DNA of 43,000 nt from Candidatus Aenigmarchaeum subterraneum SCGC AAA011-O16 (GCA_000405245.1 ASMQ01000004.1:1-43000), one strand, 5' to 3'; shown: positions 23,706 through 31,476, numbered from the stretch's first letter. Numbers and translations are program-made. Notes: generated from the sequence alone by a model not told the origin.

Positions 23706-23759
23706 GTATGTATTTAAATACTTATGCATACATAACAGTAGTATGGTATTATACAATAC
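23706..23759. promoter_or_regulatory. Divergent promoter with two palindromic operators
   Basis: O1: GTATTTAAATAC (23710-23721) inside a run of GTAT/ATAC half-sites reaching TATGCATA. O2: GTATGGTATTATACAATAC (23741-23759), arms GTATnGTAT and ATACnATAC around a central T. O1 includes a TATA box usable in both directions: leftward start near 23690 (RHH ATG) and rightward start near 23745. RHH proteins bind short tandem palindromes of this sort. Confidence 0.6.
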
Positions 23760-23779
23760 TAACATAAGAGGTGGTAAAT

Positions 23780-24988
23780 ATGGACGCTACGGCTCCAACT
23801 GATTTGAGAAAAATGAGAGGAGTTGAGATAGCTAAAACATCAAGAATAAGGAAGACAGACAAAGGATGGGTAGTCCCATCCCAGTCTGGAAAAGGAAATT
23901 ATCTCGTGAGACTAAAAGAACATGAACCGACATGCAACTGTGCGGACTGCGAGACAAGAATGAAAAAGTGCAAGCACATCTATGCGGTTGAATATATCCT
24001 AAGAAAAGAGATAGATGAAACTGGAAAAGTCAAGATAACAAAGGAGATCAAGACTTACCCACAAGACTGGAAAGCATATGACCAAGCAAAATGCCAAGAA
24101 AAAGAGCTTTTCATGAAGCTTTTAGCCGATTTATGCAAGGGGATAGACGAGCTTGTATACAAATTTGGAAGACCCAAACTGTCTTTATCGGATATGATAT
24201 TCTGCTCGGCTTTCAAGGTCTATTCATTGTATTCGCTGAGAAGATTCGAAACCGACATAAAGATAGCTAAAGAAAAGGGACTAATAAACAGCAAGCCATG
24301 TTTTGCAAGCGTAGGGCATTTTATGCAAAGAGAAGAATTGACCTACATTCTGGCGGATCTGATAAAGAAGTCCTCCATGCCTTTAAAATCAATAGAAACA
24401 GAGTTCGCAGTAGACAGCACAGGTTTTTCGACTTCCAGATTCAAGAGATGGTATGAGTTCAGATATGGAAGAGAAAAAAACTGGAGAATTTGGATAAAGG
24501 CACATGTTGTATGCGGGGTCAAAACAAACATAGTGACTGCTATTAAGCTTTCTGAATCGATTGCAAGCGATTATCGGTTTTTTGAAGAACTTGTGACGAA
24601 AACGGCAGAAAATTTCGAAATAAATGAGGTTTCAGCAGACAAAGGTTATCTCTCAAAAAACAACTTTAAAATCGTTGACGAGCTTGGCGGGACTGCCTAT
24701 ATACCTTTCAAGAAAGGAAATACAGCAAGGACGAGGCATCCAAGACTATGGAAGAAAATGTGGCATTTATTCATGTATAACAACGATGAATTCATGAAAC
24801 ACTACCACAAGAGAAGCAATGTAGAGACGACCTTCCACATGATAAAATCGAAGTTCGGCGATGCGGTAAAAAGCAAGACAAAGACAGCCCAGATAAATGA
24901 GGTTCTCTGTAAAATACTATGCCACAACATCTGTGTGGTCATACAGGAGATGCAAGAATTAGGAATAGCAGCACAGTTTGAAGAATAG
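23780..24988 (+). CDS. IS4-type DDE transposase with N-terminal SWIM zinc finger
   Basis: 402 aa from ATG 23780 (leader AGGTGGTAAAT). The N-terminal 80 residues carry CNCADCETRMKKCKH, the CxCxnCxH SWIM zinc finger. The DDE core follows: VDSTGF (first Asp), SADKGY (second Asp) and YHKRSNVETTFHMIK, which matches the IS4-family Y-(2)-R-(3)-E-(6)-K signature. A SWIM finger is usual in eukaryotic Mutator-type transposases and rarer with a YREK core. Only 9 nt follow before the next gene, so this gene is not a stand-alone IS: no inverted repeat can lie directly after it. Confidence 0.88.
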   Translation: MDATAPTDLRKMRGVEIAKTSRIRKTDKGWVVPSQSGKGNYLVRLKEHEPTCNCADCETRMKKCKHIYAVEYILRKEIDETGKVKITKEIKTYPQDWKAYDQAKCQEKELFMKLLADLCKGIDELVYKFGRPKLSLSDMIFCSAFKVYSLYSLRRFETDIKIAKEKGLINSKPCFASVGHFMQREELTYILADLIKKSSMPLKSIETEFAVDSTGFSTSRFKRWYEFRYGREKNWRIWIKAHVVCGVKTNIVTAIKLSESIASDYRFFEELVTKTAENFEINEVSADKGYLSKNNFKIVDELGGTAYIPFKKGNTARTRHPRLWKKMWHLFMYNNDEFMKHYHKRSNVETTFHMIKSKFGDAVKSKTKTAQINEVLCKILCHNICVVIQEMQELGIAAQFEE

Positions 24989-24997
24989 GTTGTAAAT

Positions 24998-25765
24998 ATG
25001 AATGATTTTAAACCAGCAACGACCTATTATTTCATGCAAAATCTTAAGGGAAAGCCAATCACGGTATCGTCTTCCAGCCTCAGACTGATGGAAGAATGCA
25101 AGAGATGTTTCTGGTTGCAGTTAAGGATGGGCATAAGAAGACCTGAGGGAGCATTCCCGAGCCTTCCAAGCGGTATGGACATAGCAATAAAGAATCACTT
25201 CGATTATTTCAGGGAGAGAAATGAGCTTCCCCCAGAGTTAAGAAACAAAATAGATGCTAAACTGTTCGCAGACATGAAAAAACTGCATGCATGGAGAATC
25301 CCGCAAAGAGGAATAAGGTTTGTTGATCCGAAATCAGGCATAACTCTGATGGGTGCCATTGATGATTTGTTAATCAATAATAGCAAACTGATAACTCTGG
25401 ACTTCAAGACAAGGGGATTTCCTTTGAAGGAGGACACGCATGAAAGCTACCAAGACCAGATGGACATTTACAATTTCCTTTTTAGGAAGAACGGGCATGA
25501 CACAGAGAATTACGGATATTTGCTGTTTTATTATCCTAACCAGTTCATGCCCAATGGGGAGTTTCATTTTCACAGCGATATAAGGAAAATTGAAGTGAAT
25601 GTAGATAATGCCGAGAAGCATTTCAAACAAGCCATAAAAGTTTTGATGGGCGAACTTCCAGAGGAAGGATGCATTTTCTGTGCTTCTATAGATGAAAAGG
25701 CATTAAGCGACTTAAATGTCATAGGTAAAATACAAAACGTTGGAATAGAAGTGAAAGAATTATAG
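24998..25765 (+). CDS. PD-(D/E)XK nuclease family protein (RecB/Cas4-like)
   Basis: 255 aa. Starts at ATG 24998 with AGGTTGTAAAT, nearly the same leader as the transposase, and is in one transcript with it. The core is LMGAIDDLL (Asp), LITLDFKTRG (Asp-x-Lys) and a YQDQMDIY helix, the RecB/Cas4-type PD-(D/E)XK arrangement. A CKRC pair near residue 35 and GCIFC near residue 227 recall the iron-sulfur cysteines of Cas4/AddB-type nucleases. The base composition is less AT-rich than the restriction gene next to it and similar to the transposase. Confidence 0.75.
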   Translation: MNDFKPATTYYFMQNLKGKPITVSSSSLRLMEECKRCFWLQLRMGIRRPEGAFPSLPSGMDIAIKNHFDYFRERNELPPELRNKIDAKLFADMKKLHAWRIPQRGIRFVDPKSGITLMGAIDDLLINNSKLITLDFKTRGFPLKEDTHESYQDQMDIYNFLFRKNGHDTENYGYLLFYYPNQFMPNGEFHFHSDIRKIEVNVDNAEKHFKQAIKVLMGELPEEGCIFCASIDEKALSDLNVIGKIQNVGIEVKEL

Positions 25766-25857
25766 GAAAAGATGCTAAAAAGCTATTTCTGGAAGATAGA
25801 AACCATCATTCCATAGTAATAAAATCGGGTAGAAATCGAAACTTAAATTCTTGTTCT

Positions 25858-25874
25858 ACACAATATAATTGTGT
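25858..25874. promoter_or_regulatory. Palindrome over the start of the restriction-modification gene
   Basis: ACACAATATAATTGTGT is a perfect inverted repeat with 7-bp arms around ATA and includes the GTG start (25871). A TATA-like CTTAAATT at about 25841-25848 puts transcription start inside it. It is a likely operator that could hold expression down when the element enters a new genome. Confidence 0.5.
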
Positions 25875-28630
25875 CAAAATACGATAATTTAGACCCAAGA
25901 AAAGAATTAGAACAAATAGTTTATGGTGATTTAAAGCGTGGATTGGAAAAACGGGGATTTGAAATCATGCACAATGGCACACCTACAATGAATGCTCCAG
26001 CAAATAAATCTGATATAGAAATTAATGATGATAATTATCGAATATGTGTAGAAGTAACCAAAAGAAGAAAATCAACGCAAGATGGAGAATATCAATCAAT
26101 TAAAGACCATTTAATTAGAGCAAAACGTGAGAACCCACGTAAAAAATGTTTCCTTATTTTTATTTCTCCAGAAACATATTACAGAACCTTCAGCTCTATA
26201 AGAGACTCAAATATAGTAAACTCTGATAAATCAGACCTGAAAATAATACCCTTGTCTTTTGTTAACTTTGAACTTTTCATAACTAAATTAATACAAAATC
26301 CAAAAGAAGATTTCCCAAAAAGAGATATTCTTTCTCTTTTCGATAAAACAGAAGAATACATAGATGATGAAGCTATTCTAAAACTTCTATCTAATACACT
26401 TTTTTACGAAGATACAGAATTAAAAAAGGAAATAAGTATAAAAGAAGAAGAAAGACATCAGCAAACTGTTCAAGATTTAATTAAGGACTTAAAAAAATTT
26501 GAAGATGATTTAAGGAAAAATGGGATAGCAACACATACAGACGCAATTAAAAATGTCATATATTTAGTTTTCATGAAACTATATGAGGAAAAAAGGGAAT
26601 ACGAGAAAAAAACAAATAGATTTAGTAGAATGGGATTTATAAAATTCCAAGATGTAGAAGATAATCAAAAAACAGCATGTCATAAATTATTTGAACTGAT
26701 TAAAAACGATCATGAAATAAAGATTGCAAAGATGTTTAATGAGCATGATTTGCTTGCTGAAAAATTTACAGATGAATTTGTTATGAATTATTTTGTCATA
26801 CCATTTGAAAAGTATTTCTTTTACACCACGAAAGTTGATGGTCTGGGTGCCGCTTATGAAGTTTTAGGTCAACTATCTGGCAAAGACACGAAGGCTGGGC
26901 AGTTCTTCACGCCAGAAAATGTTGTAAGATTTATGATAAAACTTGCCGATTTAAAATCAGATGATATCGTATTAGATCCTGCTTGCGGAACTGGAAGATT
27001 CTTGATTTATGCGATGTATGATATGCTCTCAAAAATTAATGGTCGAAATAGGGAAGAAAAAGAGAAAAAAATAAAGCAAGAACAACTATTTGGTTCGGAC
27101 TTTGATTCTTACGTATCAAAGCTTTCAAAAATGAACATGTATATTCATGGAGACGGTAAGACTAATGTTCAAGACAAAGATGGTCTTCTATTACCAGATA
27201 AGGATAATAAAATAGATGTCATATTGACGAATCCACCTTTGGGAAATCTAAGTTATAATCTTCCATCTTACAATGACAATTTCAAAATAAATCGCATGGT
27301 CGTTATACCACGAAAAAATCTCACAGAAGGAAAAATTTTATCATGCAGAAAGGCTTTGGAAAATAGCGTATCTGAAGAAAGAAAAGAACAATTAAGACAA
27401 AAAATAAATGAACTACAAAATCTATTACAAACTGATCCAGAAATAGTCATTACTGGAAATGAAATAAAGGGTGGGGCTTTGTTCATTAACGCTTCAAATC
27501 ATTATTTGAAAAACGATTCTAATGATGACATGCCAATAGAATGGCGTGGTGGAAAATTGGTAATTATTGTTGATGAAGGTCTACTTAATACAGATGATTA
27601 TTCGAAATTAAGAGAATTCATAAAAAGGAATTTTTATATAAAAGCTGTTATTTCTTTGACAAGCGATACTTTCATACCAGTCTCTAAGACACCCAATAAA
27701 ACTTCAATTCTTTTTGCTATCAAAAAGAGTGATACTGATGCTGTTCAAAAAGAGCCCATATTTTTTTCATATGTAGACAAAGTTGGATTGAACACAAAAA
27801 GAAAGGTTTGCGAGAATCATCTCTTTAATGGAACAAATGTTAATACAGTTATTGAAAATTATAATGAATTCAGGAAACTCGTTTTATCTTGCTATTCTGG
27901 AAAAACTTTCGATGAAAGGACATTTATTAGCAAAATTAAAAATGGCAAGAGAATAGATATTCAAAGAGAATCATTTTTCTTTGCAAGAAAATTTGACGAA
28001 ATAGAAGATAGATTGGATATAAGATTTTACGACCCAAAATTTGATGAGATAAAACAATTTATGAAATCTAACAGAGTGATGCATCTTAGAGAAGTTGTTC
28101 TGCCAGATGGTATGGATTATGGACTGACAGCAAGCGGACAAGAAAGAGGAAAAATACCTTTTGTGAATATAGAAAATCTTACTAAAGATGGGTTGATAGA
28201 CGACGCTAATATCAGATTCGTTAATGAAGTTAGTGATAATTTGCTATTATCAAAAGGAGAACTTCTCATATCACGAAGTAGGTTAATCGGACTCGCTTCT
28301 ATAACTACAGAAAAAGAGGTCAAATGGACTTATGGATCTTACATAATCAGATTTAAACTTGATATGTCAAAGGTCGAGCCTTTATTTGTGGCAAAATTCA
28401 TTAACAGCAAAAAAGGCATGCTTCAGACAGAATTGCTAAAAACTGGTTCTGTTGGTGAAAATATAAATTCTGAACAATTATTAAGAGTTACAATTCCAAA
28501 AATAGATAAAATAAAACAATTGGAAATATTGAGAAAGATAAAAGATGTAGAAGATAAAGCTGAAGAAATAGAAAAAAAAGTGTTTTTAGAAAGAGAAAAA
28601 GCTAAGAATGTCATCGAAGATGAATTATAA
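25871..28630 (+). CDS. Single-chain restriction-modification-specificity protein (type IIG-like)
   Basis: 919 aa from GTG 25871. Residues 1-150: a nuclease-like domain with D48 and EVTK (61-64), a loose PD-(D/E)XK arrangement. Around 220-340: a helical HsdM-like N-terminal part. Around 343-460: the methylase core with GQFFTP, DPACGTGRFL (SAM binding, near 370) and TNPPLGN (near 453), an NPPL in place of the usual NPPY/F. From about 713: an S-type target-recognition domain ending in a coiled coil. One protein thus combines cleavage, adenine methylation and recognition. The E-x-x-K spacing makes the nuclease call the weak part. Much more AT-rich than the flanks. Confidence 0.78.
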   Translation: MSKYDNLDPRKELEQIVYGDLKRGLEKRGFEIMHNGTPTMNAPANKSDIEINDDNYRICVEVTKRRKSTQDGEYQSIKDHLIRAKRENPRKKCFLIFISPETYYRTFSSIRDSNIVNSDKSDLKIIPLSFVNFELFITKLIQNPKEDFPKRDILSLFDKTEEYIDDEAILKLLSNTLFYEDTELKKEISIKEEERHQQTVQDLIKDLKKFEDDLRKNGIATHTDAIKNVIYLVFMKLYEEKREYEKKTNRFSRMGFIKFQDVEDNQKTACHKLFELIKNDHEIKIAKMFNEHDLLAEKFTDEFVMNYFVIPFEKYFFYTTKVDGLGAAYEVLGQLSGKDTKAGQFFTPENVVRFMIKLADLKSDDIVLDPACGTGRFLIYAMYDMLSKINGRNREEKEKKIKQEQLFGSDFDSYVSKLSKMNMYIHGDGKTNVQDKDGLLLPDKDNKIDVILTNPPLGNLSYNLPSYNDNFKINRMVVIPRKNLTEGKILSCRKALENSVSEERKEQLRQKINELQNLLQTDPEIVITGNEIKGGALFINASNHYLKNDSNDDMPIEWRGGKLVIIVDEGLLNTDDYSKLREFIKRNFYIKAVISLTSDTFIPVSKTPNKTSILFAIKKSDTDAVQKEPIFFSYVDKVGLNTKRKVCENHLFNGTNVNTVIENYNEFRKLVLSCYSGKTFDERTFISKIKNGKRIDIQRESFFFARKFDEIEDRLDIRFYDPKFDEIKQFMKSNRVMHLREVVLPDGMDYGLTASGQERGKIPFVNIENLTKDGLIDDANIRFVNEVSDNLLLSKGELLISRSRLIGLASITTEKEVKWTYGSYIIRFKLDMSKVEPLFVAKFINSKKGMLQTELLKTGSVGENINSEQLLRVTIPKIDKIKQLEILRKIKDVEDKAEEIEKKVFLEREKAKNVIEDEL

Positions 28631-28632
28631 TT

Positions 28633-28926
28633 ATGACATACGAATCGAAAACAAGCGAAACTGAAATTCCTTGCCCATTTTGTAATGAGGGTAAAATTAA
28701 ATCTCTTTATACTCCAATTATAAAAGTTACAAAATTCTCAAGAGCGGCTTCTAATAAAAAAGCTACAAACTATTTCAAACCCGAAAAATATGTTATACTA
28801 TCAGGATGTCCTATTTGTCATAAAACTAAAAAAGAAATAGAAAAAAGACTTAAAGAAGGTAAGCAACCCTCAAGAGAAGAGGTTTTAAGACGTATGAAAG
28901 AAGCAGGATTACCTACTAAGTTTTAG
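28633..28926 (+). CDS. Small zinc-binding protein downstream of the R-M gene
   Basis: 97 aa, starting 2 nt after the R-M stop. It has CPFC near residue 14 and GCPIC near residue 53, so a two-half zinc ribbon, followed by a charged helix (KTKKEIEKRLKEGK). No named family. As a translation-coupled partner it could help the R-M protein bind DNA or regulate it; this is inference. Confidence 0.65.
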   Translation: MTYESKTSETEIPCPFCNEGKIKSLYTPIIKVTKFSRAASNKKATNYFKPEKYVILSGCPICHKTKKEIEKRLKEGKQPSREEVLRRMKEAGLPTKF

Positions 28927-29000
28927 CCAAAGGGCAATTCCTATGCTTTCCTTCTATGTAGCATAAAGGTTTCCAGCAACGAATATCTAAACCTTTGGCT
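28925..29000. other. Nested inverted repeats downstream of the zinc protein gene
   Basis: AGCCAAAGG (28925-28933) pairs with CCTTTGGCT (28992-29000), and TATGCT (28942-28947) pairs with AGCATA (28960-28965) inside it. In RNA this gives a 76-nt two-stem structure starting in the stop codon of the preceding gene. It could be a terminator, an mRNA-stabilising end or a small RNA. Confidence 0.35.
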
Positions 29001-29077
29001 TGAATTATCTTGAACTTCATAAGAATAAAAATACTTATCTTTAGGAAAGACCTATGTTACTCATATTGGTGGTGAAA

Positions 29078-29461
29078 ATGAGGCTGACAGAAAAAGGAAT
29101 AAAATATGTATTGAATTACGAGAAAGAACAAAAAAGAAAGCCTATTGATGTTAGCAAAAACAAGAATTTTGTTGGGTTTGATATAATCAGTATAGACCCA
29201 AAGAAAAATGATCATAGGTTGATAGAAGTCAAAGCCACCGAAACAGAAAAGGGAATACCAGATGCATATGCAAACGAGTTCACAAGGAATTTGAAGTTTG
29301 TAGCCACGCATCTTTATGTTGTTAAATTTAAAGGAAATAAATCGACTTTATATATAATACCAAAAAAAGAGATAGACAAATATGAACACAAGATATTCCC
29401 TCATGTAAGATTCAACCATAAACTAAAGACAGAGATTGAAAAGTTCAAAGTTAAAATATGA
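29078..29461 (+). CDS. DUF3883 (NO VEIN C-terminal-like) PD-(D/E)XK protein
   Basis: 127 aa from ATG 29078, which has GGTGGTGAAA directly upstream; the ATG at 29054 lacks one. The core GFDIISIDP followed by RLIEVKATE is the DUF3883 pattern, a PD-(D/E)XK relative with Asp and E-x-K. DUF3883 domains are frequent in restriction-like and other defence proteins. The stop codon runs into the right inner subterminal repeat, so this is the last gene of the element. Confidence 0.8.
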   Translation: MRLTEKGIKYVLNYEKEQKRKPIDVSKNKNFVGFDIISIDPKKNDHRLIEVKATETEKGIPDAYANEFTRNLKFVATHLYVVKFKGNKSTLYIIPKKEIDKYEHKIFPHVRFNHKLKTEIEKFKVKI

Positions 29462-29515
29462 CTTTTTACACACAAACCCTACTTTATACACAAAAGTCAC
29501 TACTTACACAAAGCC
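29460..29515. repeat. Right subterminal repeats and terminal inverted repeat
   Basis: GACTTTTTACACAC (29460-29473) and TACTTTATACACAA (29480-29493) are again 20 bp apart; the inverted terminal repeat is 29498-29515. The inner repeats are in the same orientation as at the left end, so only the outermost sites are inverted relative to each other. Confidence 0.72.
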
Positions 29516-29526
29516 CTACCAATCGG
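29516..29526. repeat. Right direct repeat CTACCAATCGG (target-site duplication)
   Basis: Second copy of the flanking repeat. Here it runs on into TAG, giving CTACC-AATC-GGTAG, a 5-bp hairpin that would also exist in the empty site. A TTTAAATA box follows at 29531-29538 and probably serves the gene at 29582. Confidence 0.75.
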
Positions 29527-29581
29527 TAGCTTTAAATATGGGCCAAAGTATTTATTTATTACTAAGTAATGGTGATAATTG

Positions 29582-29830
29582 ATGAATGGCAAGTTTAAAC
29601 TGCCTGCACAAGTGAAACCAGAAGCTGGATTGAATGGTGACTTATCGATGTTCAGAAAATTGGAATTAAAAAGACCGGCTGTTGTTAGAGTAGGCACTAT
29701 GGTTAAGTCTTGTTTCTATTACGAGGGTACAAAGCAATGTTTAGGTCCAATGTGCCTTTGGCCAAAGGTTGGAGTCTGCCCTATTTACAATAGATTAATG
29801 AGAGGCAAGAAATTTATAAAAGCCAAGTAG
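29582..29830 (+). CDS. Cys-rich 82-aa protein of unknown function
   Basis: Starts at ATG 29582 with GGTGAT about 6 nt upstream. The C-terminal half has four cysteines at 8, 4 and 7 residue intervals (SCFYYEG, QCLGPMCLWP, VCPIYN), suggesting a zinc or Fe-S site. The N-terminal half is basic and Pro/Leu-rich. No family recognised. In the empty-site state it would lie next to the alkyltransferase gene. Confidence 0.5.
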   Translation: MNGKFKLPAQVKPEAGLNGDLSMFRKLELKRPAVVRVGTMVKSCFYYEGTKQCLGPMCLWPKVGVCPIYNRLMRGKKFIKAK

Positions 29831-29836
29831 GTTTCT

Positions 29837-30286
29837 ATGTTTGAATTAAGAAGAATGGAACTTTTAGATGTCCAGCCTGTTTCTGTTCTATATCGCGATG
29901 CTAACCCGCAGGAAACACTAGAGCAAATTGTTGAACGAACAAGAGGCTATTTGCCAACAGATGGCGATACAATGCTTGTTTTAGCAGATGCCACGGCATT
30001 GGTAGGTGGAGTGACAGGAATTCGCGAGACAGAAAAATTAGGTCTGATAGAAGATATTGCAGTAGCAAAACCCTATCGACAAAAAGGCTTTGCTAAAAAA
30101 CTATTGGATGGTGTTGAAGAAGCATTTCTTAGGAAAGGCGTTGAAGAAGTTATCGGTGACATTCATTACAAAAACGCTCAAATTGTTAACCTTGCTATTC
30201 CAGCAGGTTACTTGGTAGAAGAAGTCATCTTGGATTATTTTGCGCCTGGCGAACATGCAATCAGAGTGCACAAAAAGTTAAAATAA
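29837..30286 (+). CDS. GNAT-family N-acetyltransferase
   Basis: 149 aa, 6 nt after the preceding gene. The acetyl-CoA motif is LIEDIAVAKPYRQKGFAKKL (Q/R-x-x-G-x-A/G loop), followed by the helix LLDGVEEAFLRKG and a final strand. Substrate unknown. It overlaps the convergent trm1 gene by 9 nt. Confidence 0.85.
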   Translation: MFELRRMELLDVQPVSVLYRDANPQETLEQIVERTRGYLPTDGDTMLVLADATALVGGVTGIRETEKLGLIEDIAVAKPYRQKGFAKKLLDGVEEAFLRKGVEEVIGDIHYKNAQIVNLAIPAGYLVEEVILDYFAPGEHAIRVHKKLK

Positions 30287-31369
30287 ATTTTTAATATATT
30301 TAAAATTTGCATCAGTCTTTACACCTGTTGGACAAATACTACTTCTACTTGCTTTAAATCCTTTCGACTTAATCTTTCCTATAAAATCTTCAATTTTCGG
30401 TATCTCTCCGATTCTAAAAATTTTTCCTAAAATATGAATATCATAGTAGAAAGGTGTCTCAATTTCTCCGGAGATGGATCTCAACAATTTTTCTTCCCGT
30501 TTTTTCATTTTAAAATTTCTTTTTTCCAAATCTGTCAAGATGTCTTTGATAAATTTTTTATCATTTATTTTCCCAAGATAAATCAAACCACAGTGTTTGA
30601 AGCTTTTCCCGCAATTATTGCAAATTTCTTTCAAATCTCCAAAAATTCTATTGCCGCATGCGCAATAATTAACATATCCAAAGTCTTTCAAAATATCCTT
30701 AATTTTTCCTGCATGTTCTATCTTTCCAAAAACTCTGAAATAATGAAGGGTTGAGAACGATAATTGTGGAACAAAGATTCTTTCATATTTCGTCATGTTC
30801 AAAATTATGAAAGAAATCAAAATTCTTAATCCAAGTTCTGTGTAAAAATCCGTTTTAAGGGATTTTATTCCATATTTCCTTAAACAGGCTTCAGGATAGG
30901 TTCCAGAGAGCGGAGCAGTATCCGTCGCAGTGACCATCAAGAAACCTCTATGCCATATTGATCGAGCCGCAGAGTCCATGAAAACGTTCGGAGAACCAAA
31001 AGGATCTAAATCAATAGCGTTGAAAACATTGCTCCGGAGAAGTATATTTGCATCCTTGTTTTCAGCAGAGCATTTTTTTAATTTGTTTAACTTAATATTT
31101 TTCTTTATTGTTTGATAGGCTTTTGGATTTTTATCGTTCAAAACAACAGACTTTATTCCCTTGACTTCTTTTGCATACCTCAATCCTCTGATTCCTGTTG
31201 CAGCCAAAGGATCGCAAACATTTATTTTGAATTTTATTCCTTTTTTGTAAACCTGCAACGCAGAAACCGAAAGATCTCGAGTCATTTCTGCTTCTGGATT
31301 GAAGAAAACAGAAGAATTCTCTGGTAGAATGATTTTTACTTTTCCTTCTTTCGCTTCTTTGTATTTCAT
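30278..31369 (-). CDS. trm1: tRNA (guanine26-N2)-dimethyltransferase
   Basis: 363 aa. N-terminal start segment FFNPEAEMTRDLSV, SAM-binding CDPLAATGIRGLRY, catalytic DLDPFGSP and ATDTAPLSG are the Trm1 signatures. A later zinc-binding stretch (NYCACGNRI, CNNCGKSFKHCG) and C-terminal domain complete the archaeal form. It dimethylates G26 of tRNAs; the tRNA-Tyr here has a G at position 26. Confidence 0.95.
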   Translation of the reverse strand: MKYKEAKEGKVKIILPENSSVFFNPEAEMTRDLSVSALQVYKKGIKFKINVCDPLAATGIRGLRYAKEVKGIKSVVLNDKNPKAYQTIKKNIKLNKLKKCSAENKDANILLRSNVFNAIDLDPFGSPNVFMDSAARSIWHRGFLMVTATDTAPLSGTYPEACLRKYGIKSLKTDFYTELGLRILISFIILNMTKYERIFVPQLSFSTLHYFRVFGKIEHAGKIKDILKDFGYVNYCACGNRIFGDLKEICNNCGKSFKHCGLIYLGKINDKKFIKDILTDLEKRNFKMKKREEKLLRSISGEIETPFYYDIHILGKIFRIGEIPKIEDFIGKIKSKGFKASRSSICPTGVKTDANFKYIKNLF

Positions 31370-31476
31370 ATGTTAATTATGACAGCCATCTTAAAAATTA
31401 GCAATCGTCTAATTACGTCTATTGTCGAGGCTATGTATATATAGTGTCGTTCGTAAACTTTTACAATCGTGGTCCG

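Larger units (their letters stand above)
22993..29515. mobile_element. 6.5-kb IS4-type transposon carrying a defence-like cargo
   Basis: The unit is bounded by imperfect 18-bp inverted repeats (left GGCTTTGTGTATTAAGTG, right in reverse complement GGCTTTGTGTAAGTAGTG; 15 of 18 match), each flanked by CTACCAATC in direct orientation (22984-22992 and 29516-29524). It encloses an IS4-type transposase, a toxin-antitoxin-like pair and nuclease/methylase genes. Outside lie the alkyltransferase gene on the left and a Cys-rich small gene on the right. No CCGG tetranucleotide is seen inside, while the flanks have it about every 450 bp. I know no described element with this gene content. Confidence 0.72.

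Noticed and set aside
23691-23765. N-terminal extension of the RHH protein.
   Set aside because: It covers the operator/TATA region; the RHH fold and leaderless promoter point to 23690.
29460-29526. Iteron-like repeats suggested a replication origin.
   Set aside because: No Orc1/Cdc6 or Rep gene nearby, and the motifs coincide with transposon boundaries.
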